DNA of 64,000 nucleotides from Paracoccus mutanolyticus (GTDB lineage Bacteria; Pseudomonadota; Alphaproteobacteria; Rhodobacterales; Rhodobacteraceae). Numbering within the stretch: the first letter of the stretch is position 1; each line of letters begins with the position of its first letter. Location: the NCBI RefSeq assembly GCF_003285265.1, contig NZ_CP030239.1, forward strand, positions 1,880,501-1,944,500. Reading direction: 5' to 3'. The position numbers were made by a program, and so were the translations under genes. Positions 18,812 through 28,877 of this stretch are shown in pieces. Under the pieces are notes generated by a model that worked only from the letters and a program-made list of their open reading frames with translations, made no database searches and was not told the DNA's origin.

Positions 18812-19896
18812 AGGCCCACCTTGGCGAAGAAGACCGAGAAAAGCGCGTCGATCACGATCACCGCAAAGATCGCGTTGACCACCGCGGTCGAGGTCTGCGC
18901 GCCCAGGCTTTCGGCGTCCTTGCCGACCTTCATGCCGGCGTGGCAGCCGATGACGCCGATCACCAGCGCAAAGACCGGCGCCTTGGACAGACCCACGATC
19001 ACATGGTCCACGCTGGTTTCCGAGATCAGCCGATAGCGGAACATCGAGGGCGAGATGCCAAGCTCGATCCAGGACATGATCGCGCCCCCCACCAGGCCCG
19101 AGACATTGGCGACCAGCCCCAGGATCGGCAGCGTGATGATCAGCGCCAGCACGCGGGGCAGGATCAGCACCATGTCGGGGTCCATGCCCAGCGTGCGCAT
19201 GGCGTCGATTTCCTCGCGCATCTTCATCGAGCCGATCGAGGCCGTCAGCGCCGAGGCCGTGCGCCCGGCGACGATGATCGCCGTCAGCAGGATGCCCAGT
19301 TCGCGCAGGATCGAGATCGCGATCAATTCGACTACAAAGATCTCGGCTCCGAACTGGCTGAGCTGCGCCGCGCCCTGGAACGCCAGCACCACCCCGATCA
19401 GGAAGGACATCAGCGCCACGATGGGCACGGCCCGCAGCCCGGTTTCCTGGCAATGGTGCACCAGCGAGGTCAGCCGGAAATCGCGCGGATGGCGGATGGC
19501 GCGGGCCAGCGCCGCCAGGAAGCGGCCGAGGTATTCGCAGATCTCGCGCAGAAAGACCCCGGCCCGGACCACGCGGCGCCCGGTCGCGTCCAGGGCGGCG
19601 CGCCAGCGCGCCATCGCGGGGGGCGCGGGCTCGGGCTGGGGAACGGCCTTGGTCACGGTGTCAAGCAGCGCCTGCTGCGCCTCGTCCAGCCCGTCGATCC
19701 GGGCGCCCTCGGCGCGGAGGCGGACCAGATGCCAGGCGCCCGCCGTGTCAAGGCGGGTCAGGCCCGAAAGGTCGATCCGCGTCGCGCCGCCGCCCTGGGG
19801 CAGGCGGGGCAGGGTCCAGACGGTCAGCGCGCCACCCAGGTGCAGCGCGTCGCCATCGGCCCGGACGGTCAGGTCCTGGTCGGGCGGGGCGGTCAT
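18808..19896 (-). CDS. mlaE: Mla-type permease MlaE with N-terminal STAS domain
   Basis: 362 residues. Residues 1-95 are a STAS-like fold (GGALTVWTLPRLPQ, ATRIDLSGLTRLDTAGAWHL), the part that in E. coli is the separate protein MlaB. Residues from about 115 are the MlaE permease: RAVPIVALMSFLIGVVLAFQ, ELGILLTAIIVAGRTASALT, MKMREEIDAMRTLGMDPDMV, five to six membrane helices. A fused MlaB-MlaE is common in alphaproteobacteria. First gene of the transporter unit. Confidence 0.93.
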   Translation of the reverse strand: MTAPPDQDLTVRADGDALHLGGALTVWTLPRLPQGGGATRIDLSGLTRLDTAGAWHLVRLRAEGARIDGLDEAQQALLDTVTKAVPQPEPAPPAMARWRAALDATGRRVVRAGVFLREICEYLGRFLAALARAIRHPRDFRLTSLVHHCQETGLRAVPIVALMSFLIGVVLAFQGAAQLSQFGAEIFVVELIAISILRELGILLTAIIVAGRTASALTASIGSMKMREEIDAMRTLGMDPDMVLILPRVLALIITLPILGLVANVSGLVGGAIMSWIELGISPSMFRYRLISETSVDHVIVGLSKAPVFALVIGVIGCHAGMKVGKDAESLGAQTSTAVVNAIFAVIVIDALFSVFFAKVGL

Positions 19897-19938
19897 GGCC
19901 GCCCCCGCGGGCGCCTGGGATGGGGATGCCGGCCCATG

Positions 19939-20992
19939 TCAGCCCCCCGCCAGGTCCAGCGTGCGCAGCAGGTCGTCCGGGTTCAGCCGGAAATCCGTGG
20001 CACCGCCTTCGGCCAGCACATAGGCGTAGCCCAGGCCCAGGGCGTCGGTATAGTCCTTCCACGGGTTGTTGAACCGCCAGGGCGGCTGGATCGCGACAAT
20101 GGCGCCGCCGTCTGCCATGCCAAGCAGGGCATGGGCAAAGGCGCTGCCCTCGACCGAACAGACCACGGCCGCGCCGTGCAGCAGGGCGGCGATCTGGTCG
20201 ACGGGCTGGCTGGCCGTATCCACGATGTCGAAGCCCCGCGCCGCCAGCAGCGCCTCGACCTCGGGCTCGTTGGCCAGATTGCGGGCCTGGCCGCCGGTGC
20301 GGCGGATGAACACCCCGTGCCCGGACCGCCGCCCGCCGCCAGCCCGCATCCGGCGGCGCAGCTCGACCAGGCGGGCGCGGCGGTCGGCGGTCATGCCGTG
20401 GTCGCGAAACACCCAGGCATCGCGGATCAGGGCATGGCCCACGGGCGGGATGGCGATGCCCAGCCGCTCGCGATAGCGCAGGGCATGGGACCAGCCCTGG
20501 CGCGCGGTCGGTCGGGGCAGGCGCGGCGGGGCAAAGCGTTCGGCCAGCAGCGCGGTCGCGGAATCGTCGATCAGGAAATGGCCGAAGAACTGGTCGCCGA
20601 CCGTGGTGCCGGGCAGCGAGCAGCAGTCGATCTCCTCGACCGGGCCGCGGCCCAGCAGCGGCTCGGGGCGGACGACCTGCTGGCGGCGCATGCCGCCGCG
20701 TACTGGAACCCGTCGAAATACTGCAGGTCGCGAAAGCGATAGGCCCGGGTCGCGTCATGCCGGACCGTGCCGCCCGTGATCCGCGCCATCTCGTTCCCAG
20801 CGTGGTATCGGAGGCGGTCGCCCTGACCCGCTCAAGCTGGCCAGGCAGGGCAAAGGCCGCGGGGCGCTGCGCCTGTTCGTCGGGCGAGACCTTGACCACC
20901 TCGGCCGCAACGGCCTGATCGGCCGGATCGCGGCCCAGCTTGCGCGCGATCCGGGTGGAAAGCCTTTGCAGAAACAGCGTTGGCGCGATCAA
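19939..20992 (-). CDS. Family 61 glycosyltransferase (two frameshifts)
   Basis: Reassembled from three frames into about 351 residues. N-terminus from a TTG start with GGGGAGAAG upstream, encoding (M)IAPTLFLQRLSTRIARKL; then after an indel near 20795 MARITGGTVRHDATRAYRFR and DLQYFDGFQY; after another near 20695 EEIDCCSLPGTTVGDQFFGH and the conserved GT61 C-terminal half (VFIRRTGGQARNL, AAVVCSVEGSAFAHALLGMA, NNPWKDYTDALGLGYAYV). GT61 enzymes transfer sugars in exopolysaccharide or lipopolysaccharide side chains. It sits alone upstream of mlaE. Confidence 0.78.
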
Positions 20993-21054
20993 GGATCTTC
21001 TCCCCTGCGGTGACGGTGGGAACAGTGACGCATCCTGCGGGCGAACGCCAGCAC

Positions 21055-21954
21055 TCAGCCCCGCATCATGCGCACCGGCTCGGTCCGGGCCAGCCGCAGG
21101 ACATGGGCGACGAAGGGCTGGCCCAGGTCGTCGGCGCGCACCGCGGCGTAAAGCCGGCGCAGCATGCCCTGCGGCCCCAGCGGCAGCAGCGCCAGTTCCG
21201 GGTTGCCGGCATGGGCGCGCAGCACCCAGTCAGGCATCACCGCCACCCCCCGCCCCGAGGCGATCAGCATCAGGGCCACCGCCGTCTGTTCGACCTGACG
21301 GTGATGGGCAGGCTCGACCCCCGCCGGGTCCAGGAACGCGTGAACACGTCCAGCCGCGCGCGGTCCACGGGATAGGTGATCAGCGCCTCGGCCGCCAGGT
21401 CCGCGGTTCGGCTAACCGGCGACCAGCGGGTGGCTGGCCGGCACGACCATCGTCGGCGCATAGTCGAACAACGGCTGAAAGGTCACGCCCTCCATCTCCT
21501 CGGGGTCCGAGGAAATCACCAGGTCCACCTGCCCCCGCACCAGCGCCGGCAGCGCCTTGAGCGCGAGGCTTTGGCGGATGTCCAGGTCCACCTCGGGCCA
21601 GGCGCGGCGGAACTGGTCCAGCACCGGCAAGAGCCAGTCGAAGCAGTGGTGGCATTCCATCGCGACATGCAGCCGGCCCGCCCGGCCCAGTTCCACGGCG
21701 CGGAACTCGGCCTCGGCGGCGTCGATCAGCGGCAGCACCTGTTCGGCGGTGCGCAGCAGGCGCATTCCCGCCGCCGACAGGCGCAGAGGCTTGGTCTTGC
21801 GTAGGAACAGTTCGACCCCGGCCTGTTCCTCAAGCGCCTTGATCTGGTGGGACAGGGCCGATTGGGTCAGGTTCAGCAGCTCGGCCGCGCGCGCCAGCCC
21901 GCCCTGTTCATGGATGGCGCGCAGGCTGCGCAGATGGCGAAGTTCCAGATGCAT
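21055..21954 (-). CDS. metR: LysR-type regulator MetR (frameshifts)
   Basis: About 299 residues across three frames. N-terminal winged HTH: MHLELRHLRSLRAIHEQGGL, NLTQSALSHQIKALEEQAGV. Effector domain with MECHHCFDWLLPVLDQFRRA, a stretch characteristic of MetR, and the C-terminal end MALMLIASGRGVAVMPDWVL. Indels near 21415 and about 21290-21330. Divergent from metF, 90 bp apart, the classic MetR arrangement, where the protein activates methionine synthesis genes with homocysteine as coeffector. Confidence 0.87.
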
Positions 21955-21956
21955 CT

Positions 21957-21982
21957 TGAGCCGGCCTCATCACGATCTTGAG
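21957..21982. promoter_or_regulatory. Candidate MetR operator in the metR-metF intergenic region
   Basis: Overlapping dyads TGAG-N5-CTCA (21957-21969) and CTCA-N9-TGAG (21966-21982), with a T-N11-A LysR-type spacing possibility. The canonical enterobacterial TGAA-N5-TTCA is not present, so the assignment rests on position and symmetry. Confidence 0.35.
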
Positions 21983-22044
21983 GATTATGAATTTGTCTCA
22001 CGTCCCGCATCGTGTCACAAGCCTTGCGACAAAAGGATAGTGCC

Positions 22045-22911
22045 ATGACGACGCCCGCCATCAGTTTCGAGTTCTTTCCCCCCAAGACGCTGGACCAGTC
22101 CTTCCGGCTTTGGGAAACCGCGCGCGCGCTGGCGCCGCTGGGGCCGGACTTCGTCAGCGTGACCTATGGCGCGGGCGGCACCACGCGGCAGTTGACGCAC
22201 GAGGCGGTGACGGCGCTGGCCAGCCACTACGGGCTGAACGTCGCGGCCCACCTGACCTGCGTGGACGCCACACGAGAGGAGACGATGCAGATCGTTGCCG
22301 ATTACGCAGCCGCCGGCGTGCATGAAATCGTGGCCCTGCGCGGCGATGCGCCCCAAGGGCAGGACCGTTTCGCCCCCCATCCCCAGGGGTTTGCCAATTC
22401 CGTCGAACTGATCGAGGCGATTGCCGCGCGCGGCGACATGACCATCCGCTGCGGCGCCTATCCCGAGCCGCATCCCGAAAGCCCCGACACCGCCGCCGAC
22501 GTGGCCTGGCTGAAGCGCAAGACCGACGCCGGGGCGACCAGCGCGATCACCCAGTTCTTTTTCGACGCCGAGACCTTCTTCCGCTTTCGCGACCAGTGCG
22601 AACGCGCGGGGATCACGGCGCGCATCATCCCTGGCATCCTGCCGATCCAAAGCTGGGCCGGCACCCGCCGCTTTGCCGAGCGCTGCGGCACCTCGGTCCC
22701 AGCCTGGGCCGAGGACGCCTTTGCCGCCGCCGGCAAGGCGGGCGAGGCCCAACTGGCGCTGGAAACCTGCGTGCAGCTGTGTTCGGACCTGGTGGCGGGG
22801 GGTGTGGACAGCCTGCATTTCTATACGCTGAACAAGCCGGACCTGGTGCAGAAGGTCTGCGCGGCGCTTGGCGTGGTCCCGCCCCGGGGGGCGATGTCGG
22901 ACGTCGCCTGA
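22045..22911 (+). CDS. metF: Methylenetetrahydrofolate reductase
   Basis: 288-residue FAD enzyme that reduces 5,10-methylene-THF to 5-methyl-THF for methionine synthesis. TIM-barrel markers: ISFEFFPPKT with the catalytic Glu, FVSVTYGAGGTTR, HLTCVDATREE, VALRGDAP, GAYPEPHPES, ITQFFFDAETFFRFRDQCER, IIPGILPIQSW, LHFYTLNK. The ATG at 22045 was preferred over one 33 bases upstream because AAAGGAT precedes it and the protein begins at the conserved core. Divergent from metR. Confidence 0.95.
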   Translation: MTTPAISFEFFPPKTLDQSFRLWETARALAPLGPDFVSVTYGAGGTTRQLTHEAVTALASHYGLNVAAHLTCVDATREETMQIVADYAAAGVHEIVALRGDAPQGQDRFAPHPQGFANSVELIEAIAARGDMTIRCGAYPEPHPESPDTAADVAWLKRKTDAGATSAITQFFFDAETFFRFRDQCERAGITARIIPGILPIQSWAGTRRFAERCGTSVPAWAEDAFAAAGKAGEAQLALETCVQLCSDLVAGGVDSLHFYTLNKPDLVQKVCAALGVVPPRGAMSDVA

Positions 22912-22997
22912 GGGGCTTTGGCCCTTGTCGCCAACGGGCTGATCGGGCCGCGCGCGCCAGGGGTCTCCGATGATCCGGGAAAGATGGTCCTGCCCCC

Positions 22998-24055
22998 TCA
23001 GGCCGGGGCCGAGGGGTCCATGCCCCGGGGCCCGGACAGGCGCAGGCGCAACCGGCGCGCGCGGCCGGGACGCGCGGCGGCGGCCAGGTGGCCGGTCAGC
23101 AGCGCCGGACCGTCATAGGGTCCGACGCTGGGATGCAGGGCTTGGGATGCATCGGCGCCAACCCGGCGCGGCGCGCGCGTCAGGAAGATCTTGCCCCAGC
23201 TGCGCCCGAGCCGACCGCCGGTGCGCCGTGGTCGCAGGGATGATGGCGGCGCCAGCCTTCGGGCAGGGGCAGGCCCAGCCCTTCGGCCTGGGTCAGCAGC
23301 CAGACCAGCGGCACATTGGCCAGCGGCCGGGCGGTTTCCTGCCCGCCAAGCTGGCCGCCCACGTCGGGGTGGCAGCCGCGGAACCACATCTGCTGGACCC
23401 GGCCGTCGGCGTCGTCCCACAGGATCGGCGCGAAGGCGACGCGGGTTTCGTCCAGGGCCAGGGCATGGACGCCATGTTCCACGTTCGGGGCCAGCCGGCC
23501 CTTGGCATAGGAAAAATCAGGCTCGGACAGGGTCCACAGGAAGGGCAGGCGCAGGCCCAGCGACATGACCGTGTCCAGAAGCCCGACCATGCGGACGGGC
23601 ACATGGTCATGGCAGCGCGCCGGGTCGAGCCGCTCGCCCGGGCAGTGGCGATAGATGTTCCAGGCACAAAGCACGGCGTCGCCGGTGGCCTGGTCGGGCG
23701 TCAGCAGGCCGATGCGCGCGATCATGTCGGCCAGGGCGCAGACCCCGACCCCGCCGCGCGAATAGCCGAACAGATAAAGCCGGTCGCCGGGCCGCCAGGT
23801 CTGCGCCAGCCAGCCGTAGGCGGCGCGGATGTTGCAGTCCAGCGACGCGCCCGACACCAGTTCCGGCACCGTTCGCCAGGCCGCCCATTGCTGGCCCGGC
23901 GCGTAATGCAGCAGCACCTGGCCGCCCGGTGGGCCCATGTCGCCCGACAGCATCCCGTGGATCCGCGCGATCGAGGAACCCCGTCCTTCGGTCAGAGAGG
24001 CGAAGGTGCCATCCATCAAGACAACCAGGGTGCGGGGTGGGGTGCTGTTTTCCAT
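22998..24055 (-). CDS. DUF2235-domain putative hydrolase (one frameshift)
   Basis: About 352 residues. N-terminal LVVLMDGTFASLTEGRGSSI is the DUF2235 opening (Asp of the first strand), YLFGYSRGGVGVCALADMI is the GxSxG-like nucleophile elbow, and GLLDTVMSLGLRLPF and GCHPDVGGQ supply the expected Asp and His. This is an alpha/beta-hydrolase fold found in T6SS phospholipase effectors and in free-standing enzymes; no secretion partner genes are nearby, so a free-standing role is more likely. Frame breaks near 23215; the C-terminal part continues as SWGKIFLTRAPRRVG in the other frame to the stop at 22998. Confidence 0.72.
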
Positions 24056-24097
24056 GGCCTTATACTAGAACGAAAATACGAATGAAAAGTTGCGGCC

Positions 24098-25254
24098 TTA
24101 CGAAACTGTCCTGACAGTCAGATGGGAAATCTGGCCGAAGCCGTTGAAACGGGTGTTGGTGACGGTGGAATAGGCACCTGCACCATGAAAGATCACATAA
24201 TCGCCCTCGCGCAGGGTGGCGGGCAGGGGCAGTTCGCCCGGCAGGCGGTCCACGGAATCGCAGGTCGGGCCAAAGACCGGCCGGGGCCGGACCCGCCCGC
24301 GCCGGACGGTGCCCTGGGGGGTCAGCACCTCGATCCGGTCCAGATTGCCGATCAGCGGCAGTTCGGTCAGCCCGCCATAGACGCCGTCGTTCAGGAACAC
24401 GTCGCGCCCGTCGCGCAGGGCCTTGACCCGGGCGATCAGCGAAAACGCATCGGCGCAAAGGCCGCGTCCGGGTTCGCAGACCAGTTCGGGCGCATGCTCG
24501 CTAAAGGCCGCGCGATGAGTCTCGCGGATGCAGGCGAAGATCGCGGGCAGGTCGGGCGCCACCGCCGCCACCCGGGCGAGGGAAAGCCGCCGCCCAGGTT
24601 CAGCCGGCGCGGCCGGACGCCCGCCGCCGCCGCGATGCGGGCCGCGGTCTGGATATAGGCCCGCCAGGCCTGCGGATCGGTGCATTGGGTGCCGGGATGA
24701 AAGGTCAGGGACGGCAGATGGCCATGGTCGGCGACACTGCGCAAAAGCGCGGCCGCCAGCTCAGGCAGGGCGCCGAACTTGGACCCGAAGTCATAGGCGG
24801 CGCCGCCGACCGGCAGCTTGAAGCGGACGGCGATCTCGTGCCCGCCGGCGGGCAGTTCGGCGAAAAGCTTGTCCAGCTCGCTGTGGCTGTCCACCGACCA
24901 GGACCGGATGCCGGCCGCCAGGGCATGGCAGATCTCGGCCCGCGCGCGGACGGGGTTATGATAGTGCCGCGCAGCCCCCGGCGCCAGGCGTCCGATCCAG
25001 TCGATTTCCCAGGGCGAGGCCACGTCGAAGCCGCCGACCCCTTCGTCACACAGGGCGCGGATCACGGATTCGTCGGGGTTGGCCTTGACGGCATAGGTGA
25101 CAAGCCCCGGAAAACCGTCCAGAAAGCGACGCGCGGTGGCGCGCAGGACCGAAGGCGCAAAGGCCATGACCGGGTGATCCGGGGCCAGCGCGCGGATGAT
25201 CTGGGCGGGGTTGTTCCACAGGGTGCGGGGGCCACGCCCCTCGGTCAGTCCCAT
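24098..25254 (-). CDS. Type III PLP-dependent decarboxylase, ornithine/diaminopimelate type (one frameshift)
   Basis: About 385 residues, alanine-racemase-fold decarboxylase. PLP lysine in TYAVKANPDE, FDVASPWEI, SVDSHSELDKL, TFHPGTQ, glycine loop LNLGGGFPS, CEPGRGLCADAFSL, YGGLTELPLIGN, and the partner-subunit loop FGPTCDSVD. These features fit the ornithine decarboxylase branch that starts polyamine synthesis. One indel near 24595 splits it. Divergent from an Lrp-family regulator, as is usual for this gene in Rhodobacteraceae. Confidence 0.85.
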
Positions 25255-25349
25255 CGGCGTCTCCTTTGTTCCTGGCTTCAGGATCGCGCCGGGGCCGGTC
25301 AGGCGCAGCACCCAAAAGGGTGGAAATGGTGCGCCGCATCGGTAAATAT

Positions 25350-25364
25350 GACGAAAACATCGTC
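25350..25364. promoter_or_regulatory. Inverted repeat in the decarboxylase-lrp intergenic region
   Basis: GACGA-AAACA-TCGTC in a locally A/T-rich stretch, about 20 bp before the lrp start and 96 bp from the decarboxylase start. Plausible binding site for the adjacent Lrp-type regulator. Confidence 0.35.
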
Positions 25365-25384
25365 GAAATGACAGGCGGAACAGC

Positions 25385-25816
25385 GTGGATGATCTTGATC
25401 GGGGCATTGTCGCCCATCTGGCGCAGGATGCGCGGCTTTCGGTGGCGGTGCTGGCGCGGCGGCTCAAGGTCGCGCGTTCGACCGTGCAGGCCCGGCTGGA
25501 ACGGCTGGAAACCTCGGGCGCGATCGCGGGCTATACGCTGCGGCTGGGCGATTCCGCGCGCGAACACCGCATCCGCGCCACCTGCCTTCTGACCATCGAG
25601 CCGCGTTCGCAGGTGGGCATCCTGTCGCGGCTGCGCAACATGCCCGAAGTCGAGCGCATCCACACCACCAGCGGCCGCGTGGACCTGCTGCTGCAACTGG
25701 CCGCGGCCTCGACCAGCCAGTTGGACGACGTGCTGGACCAGATCGGCGGGCTGACCGGCGTCAGGTCCTCCGAAAGCCTGATCCACCTGTCGACCAAGCT
25801 GGATCGGTCCAGCTAG
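25385..25816 (+). CDS. Lrp/AsnC family transcriptional regulator
   Basis: 143 residues from a GTG start. N-terminal HTH (DDLDRGIVAHLAQDARLSVA, RLKVARSTVQARLERLETSG), then an RAM/ACT-like ligand domain (LTIEPRSQVGILSRLRNMPE, VERIHTTSGRVDLLLQLAAA). Lrp-family proteins sense amino acids. Its divergent neighbour decarboxylates a basic amino acid, so local control of that gene is the natural inference. Only a weak ribosome site precedes the GTG. Confidence 0.88.
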   Translation: MDDLDRGIVAHLAQDARLSVAVLARRLKVARSTVQARLERLETSGAIAGYTLRLGDSAREHRIRATCLLTIEPRSQVGILSRLRNMPEVERIHTTSGRVDLLLQLAAASTSQLDDVLDQIGGLTGVRSSESLIHLSTKLDRSS

Positions 25817-25825
25817 GCGGTCCAG

Positions 25826-26392
25826 TCAGGCGTTTTCGGGGCGCAGCAGGGTGACGGTGGTGTCGCCGTATCTGCGCTGGTCGATCCGGGCCAGGCCGGG
25901 GACCGGGGGCGGGGGGGCGGCCTCCTCCCAGACGATCATGGCGTCCGGGGCGATCCAGCCCCCGGCCAGCGCCGAGGCCAGCGCGCGTTCCCCCAGGCCC
26001 AGCCCATAGGGCGGGTCCAGGAACACCAGCCCATAGGGCGCGCCGCGGTTTTCCCCCAGCCGGGTCGCGTCGCGGCGCCACACGTCGGTCACGCCCATCG
26101 CCCGGGCCTTTTCGATGTTGCTGCGCAGCAGGCCGCGCGCCGCCACGCCATCGTCGACAAAGGCCACGCGCGCCGCGCCCCGCGACAGCGCCTCAAGCCC
26201 CAGCGCGCCGGTGCCCGCGAACAGGTCCAGCACCCGCGCGCCCGGGATCGGGTCGCCATGAACGCCATTGACCAGCAGGTTGAAGATCGATTCCCGCACC
26301 CGGTCGGTGGTCGGGCGCAGATGCGCGCCAGGGTCGCCCGCGCCGACATCGGCCAGCTTCAGCCCGCGCAGGGTGCCGCCGATGATCCTCAC
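25826..26392 (-). CDS. rsmD: 16S rRNA (guanine966-N2)-methyltransferase
   Basis: 188 residues, Rossmann-fold SAM methyltransferase. Opens (M)RIIGGTLRGLKL from a GTG start, has the conserved RPTTDRVRESIFNLL, SAM loop VLDLFAGTGALGLEALSRGA, and catalytic LVFLDPPYG (the D/N-PPY motif for exocyclic amino methylation). Methylates G966 of 16S rRNA near the decoding centre. The GTG overlaps the preceding gene's TGA by two bases. Confidence 0.93.
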   Translation of the reverse strand: MRIIGGTLRGLKLADVGAGDPGAHLRPTTDRVRESIFNLLVNGVHGDPIPGARVLDLFAGTGALGLEALSRGAARVAFVDDGVAARGLLRSNIEKARAMGVTDVWRRDATRLGENRGAPYGLVFLDPPYGLGLGERALASALAGGWIAPDAMIVWEEAAPPPPVPGLARIDQRRYGDTTVTLLRPENA

Positions 26393-27580
26393 AGCAGGGC
26401 CTTCAGGTCGGGGGCCTCGGCGATGGCCTCGGGGGCAGGGGACCGCCCGGCCTCGATCAGCCGCTTGCCGATCATGTAGGCGCGCGGGTCGTTCAGCGCG
26501 TCGACCGCGATCAGCCCGCCGTCGCGGAAATACCAGACCGAGCCGCCGTTGGCGCCGGGCCGCGTCACCACCCTGTCATAGCCCAGGTTCAGGCCGGCGA
26601 TCTGCAGCTTGGCGTCGAACTGATCGGACCAGAACCAGGGCTTGGGCGTAATCCGCGCCGGCGCCCAGCATGTTCGCGGCCACCGCCTCGGCCATGTCGA
26701 TGGCATTGCCGACGCTTTCCAGCCGCAGCCGGCCCCGCGACATCGGAAAGCTGGCGCAATCGCCCGCGGCCCAGACAGCCGGGTCCGAGGTCCGGCCCTG
26801 CGCATCGACCGCGATGCCGTTGTCGATCTCCAGCCCGGCCGCTTCGGCCAGCGCCGTCTCGGGCGAAACGCCGATGCCGCAGATCACCAGGTCGGCGGGC
26901 AGGTGGCGACCGTCGGCCAGCGCCACGCCGTTCGCCGCCGTATCGCCGGTGATCCGCGCGATGCCCACGCCCTCGATGATCTCGACCCCGTGCGTGCGGT
27001 GCAGGTCGCGGATCATGTCGGCGGTCTCGGCTGCTGCGACGCGGCCCAGGATGCGGGGCGCGGCTTCGACCAGCGTGACCGCCAGGCCCAGTTTGCGGGC
27101 GACGGCGGCGGCCTCCAGCCCGATATAGCCGCCGCCGATCACCACCAGCCGGCGGCCGGGGGCCAGCGCCGGGCGCAGCGCGGCGATGTCGGCCAGGTTC
27201 CTGACCACATGCACGCCGGGCATCTCGCCGCCCATCGCCGCGGGCAGGCGGCGCGGCCGGGCCCCCAGGGTCAGGGCCAGCCGGTCATAGGGGTATTCGC
27301 CCTGGTCGGTTCTCACCACCCGGGCGTCGCGGTCGATGGCGGTCGCGGTTTCGCCCAGGCGCAGCGCGATGTTCTGGTCCGCCCACCAGTCCGGCGCGCG
27401 CAGGGTCAGCCGGTCCAGGTCCATCTGGCCCAGCAGATAGGCCTTGGACAGGGGCGGGCGCTGATAGGGCGGCGCGGTCTCGTCGCCGATCACGGTGATC
27501 GGCCCGCCATGCCCCAGTGCCCGCAGCCTGGCCGCCAGCGAGGCCGCCGCCTGACCCGCCCCCAGGATCACGATGTTCAT
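26389..27580 (-). CDS. NAD(P)H:ferredoxin reductase-like flavoprotein (one frameshift)
   Basis: About 397 residues, the FAD-dependent reductase family that serves ferredoxin-linked oxygenases (ThcD/PuR type). FAD site VILGAGQAAASLAARLRALG, PPYQRPPLSKAYLLG, NAD site LVVIGGGYIGLEAAAVARKL, and second FAD contact VWAAGDCASFPMSRGRLRLE and SVGNAIDMAEAVAANMLG. The C-terminal reductase domain PKPWFWSDQFDAKLQIAGLN lies in another frame after an indel near 26645. No ferredoxin or oxygenase gene is adjacent, so its partner is unknown. Confidence 0.87.
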
Positions 27581-27656
27581 CTTACGCCCTCGCTGGTGTT
27601 TCGCGGGGCGAACCCTATAGTCCGCCCCGAACCGATGCAATTCATGGAGAAAGCGC

Positions 27657-28139
27657 ATGGCAATCGCAAAGGGTGACACGCTGCCCCAGGGCAAGCTGGT
27701 GAAACTGGGCGAAAACGGCCCCGAAACGGTCGAGGTCTCTGATCTGGCGCAGGGCCGGGTGGCGATCTTTGCCGTTCCCGGCGCCTATACGCCCACCTGC
27801 AACAACAGCCACATGCCGAGCTTTGTGAAGAACGTGGACAAGTTCCGCGAAAAGGGCGTCTCGCGCGTGGTCTGCATCACGGTGAACGACCCGTTCGTCG
27901 CCGGCGCCTGGGCGAAATCGACCGGCGCCGCGGATGCCGGGATCGAGGTGCTGGCCGATGCCGACGGCAGCTGGACCAAGGCCCTGGGCATGAACATCGA
28001 GGGCGCGGGCTGGATCAACGGCCGCTCCAAGCGCTACGCCATGCTGGTCGATGGCGGCACCGTGACCGAGCTTCAGGTCGAGGAAAGCCCCGGCACCTGC
28101 GCACTGTCCTCGGGCGATGCGCTGCTGGACCTGGTCTGA
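27657..28139 (+). CDS. Peroxiredoxin, Prx5 type
   Basis: 160 residues. Thiol peroxidase with the peroxidatic Cys in PGAYTPTCNNSHMPSFVKN; Prx5-family segments VVCITVNDPFVAGAWAKSTG and GSWTKALGMNIEGAGWINGR, SKRYAMLVDGGTV. One further Cys in the C-terminal PGTCALSSGDALL could resolve the disulfide. Reduces hydroperoxides at the expense of thioredoxin or glutathione. Its last 67 bp overlap the end of the convergent HxlR gene. Confidence 0.94.
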   Translation: MAIAKGDTLPQGKLVKLGENGPETVEVSDLAQGRVAIFAVPGAYTPTCNNSHMPSFVKNVDKFREKGVSRVVCITVNDPFVAGAWAKSTGAADAGIEVLADADGSWTKALGMNIEGAGWINGRSKRYAMLVDGGTVTELQVEESPGTCALSSGDALLDLV

Positions 28140-28786
28140 GGCCGCAGGCTGAACAGATCCGTGAACGCCTGCGCGGCGGCCTTGTCGCCGTGCAGGGAAA
28201 CCAGCCCCGCGCCCGCCAGCGTCACCGGCCCCGGGCCATAGACCGCGGCGGCTAGGGCATTGCCCGTCCCCTCCAGCAGGAAATCGCCCCGTGGCTTGCG
28301 CGCGGCCACGACCTGGGGTGCGCCCTGGGGTGAAAAGACGACCTCGAACCCCTCTTTCCCCGACAGAAAGGCGCCGCGCAGCCCCGATCCCGCCGCACGC
28401 GCCGCATCGACCGTCGCCGAGATCGAGATCATCAGCGCCGTGATGCTGATGAACATCCGGGGATCGTGCCCCGGCATCAGCAAGGCCCAGCGGCACAGTT
28501 CGCGCAGGACGGGATGCAGGGCGCGGCCGGCCTCGGTCAGGGCATAGGTGCCCAGGACGGCATCATGCGCGACCACACCCGCCTGCGCCAGTTGCGCCAG
28601 CCTTTGGGTCAGCACGCTGGCGGTGATGCCGGGAAGCCCGGCGCGGATCATCTGGAACCGCTTGGGCGCAAACATCAGCTCGCGCACGACAAGCAGCGCC
28701 CAGCGGTCGCCGACCAGGTTCAGCGCATGGGCGCCAAGGCAGCCTTCTTCGTATCGCAGACGCGGGTTTTTGCCAGGTTCAGTCAT
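28073..28786 (-). CDS. HxlR-family transcriptional regulator
   Basis: 237 residues. Winged HTH typical of HxlR: EEGCLGAHALNLVGDRWALL, VVRELMFAPKRFQMIRAGLP, GITASVLTQRLAQLAQAGVV, with the single conserved N-terminal Cys that in this family can sense thiol-reactive compounds. The C-terminal half (about 110-237) is an extra SCP2/sterol-carrier-like domain as seen in longer family members. The 3' end overlaps the peroxiredoxin gene convergently. Divergent from the DUF1428/VOC/YceI set, which it may control. Confidence 0.85.
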   Translation of the reverse strand: MTEPGKNPRLRYEEGCLGAHALNLVGDRWALLVVRELMFAPKRFQMIRAGLPGITASVLTQRLAQLAQAGVVAHDAVLGTYALTEAGRALHPVLRELCRWALLMPGHDPRMFISITALMISISATVDAARAAGSGLRGAFLSGKEGFEVVFSPQGAPQVVAARKPRGDFLLEGTGNALAAAVYGPGPVTLAGAGLVSLHGDKAAAQAFTDLFSLRPQTRSSSASPEDSAQVPGLSST

Positions 28787-28877
28787 GAAACAATATTACC
28801 AGTTGCATTTTGATACTTCAAGTGCCAGCCTTCGACTCGGGCCGGTACATCCGTGCCGGGACAGGAGGGAACGCATC

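Noticed and set aside
22998-24055. DUF2235 protein as a type VI secretion phospholipase effector
   Set aside because: No VgrG, PAAR, Hcp, adaptor or immunity-like gene is adjacent, and many DUF2235 proteins are not effectors.
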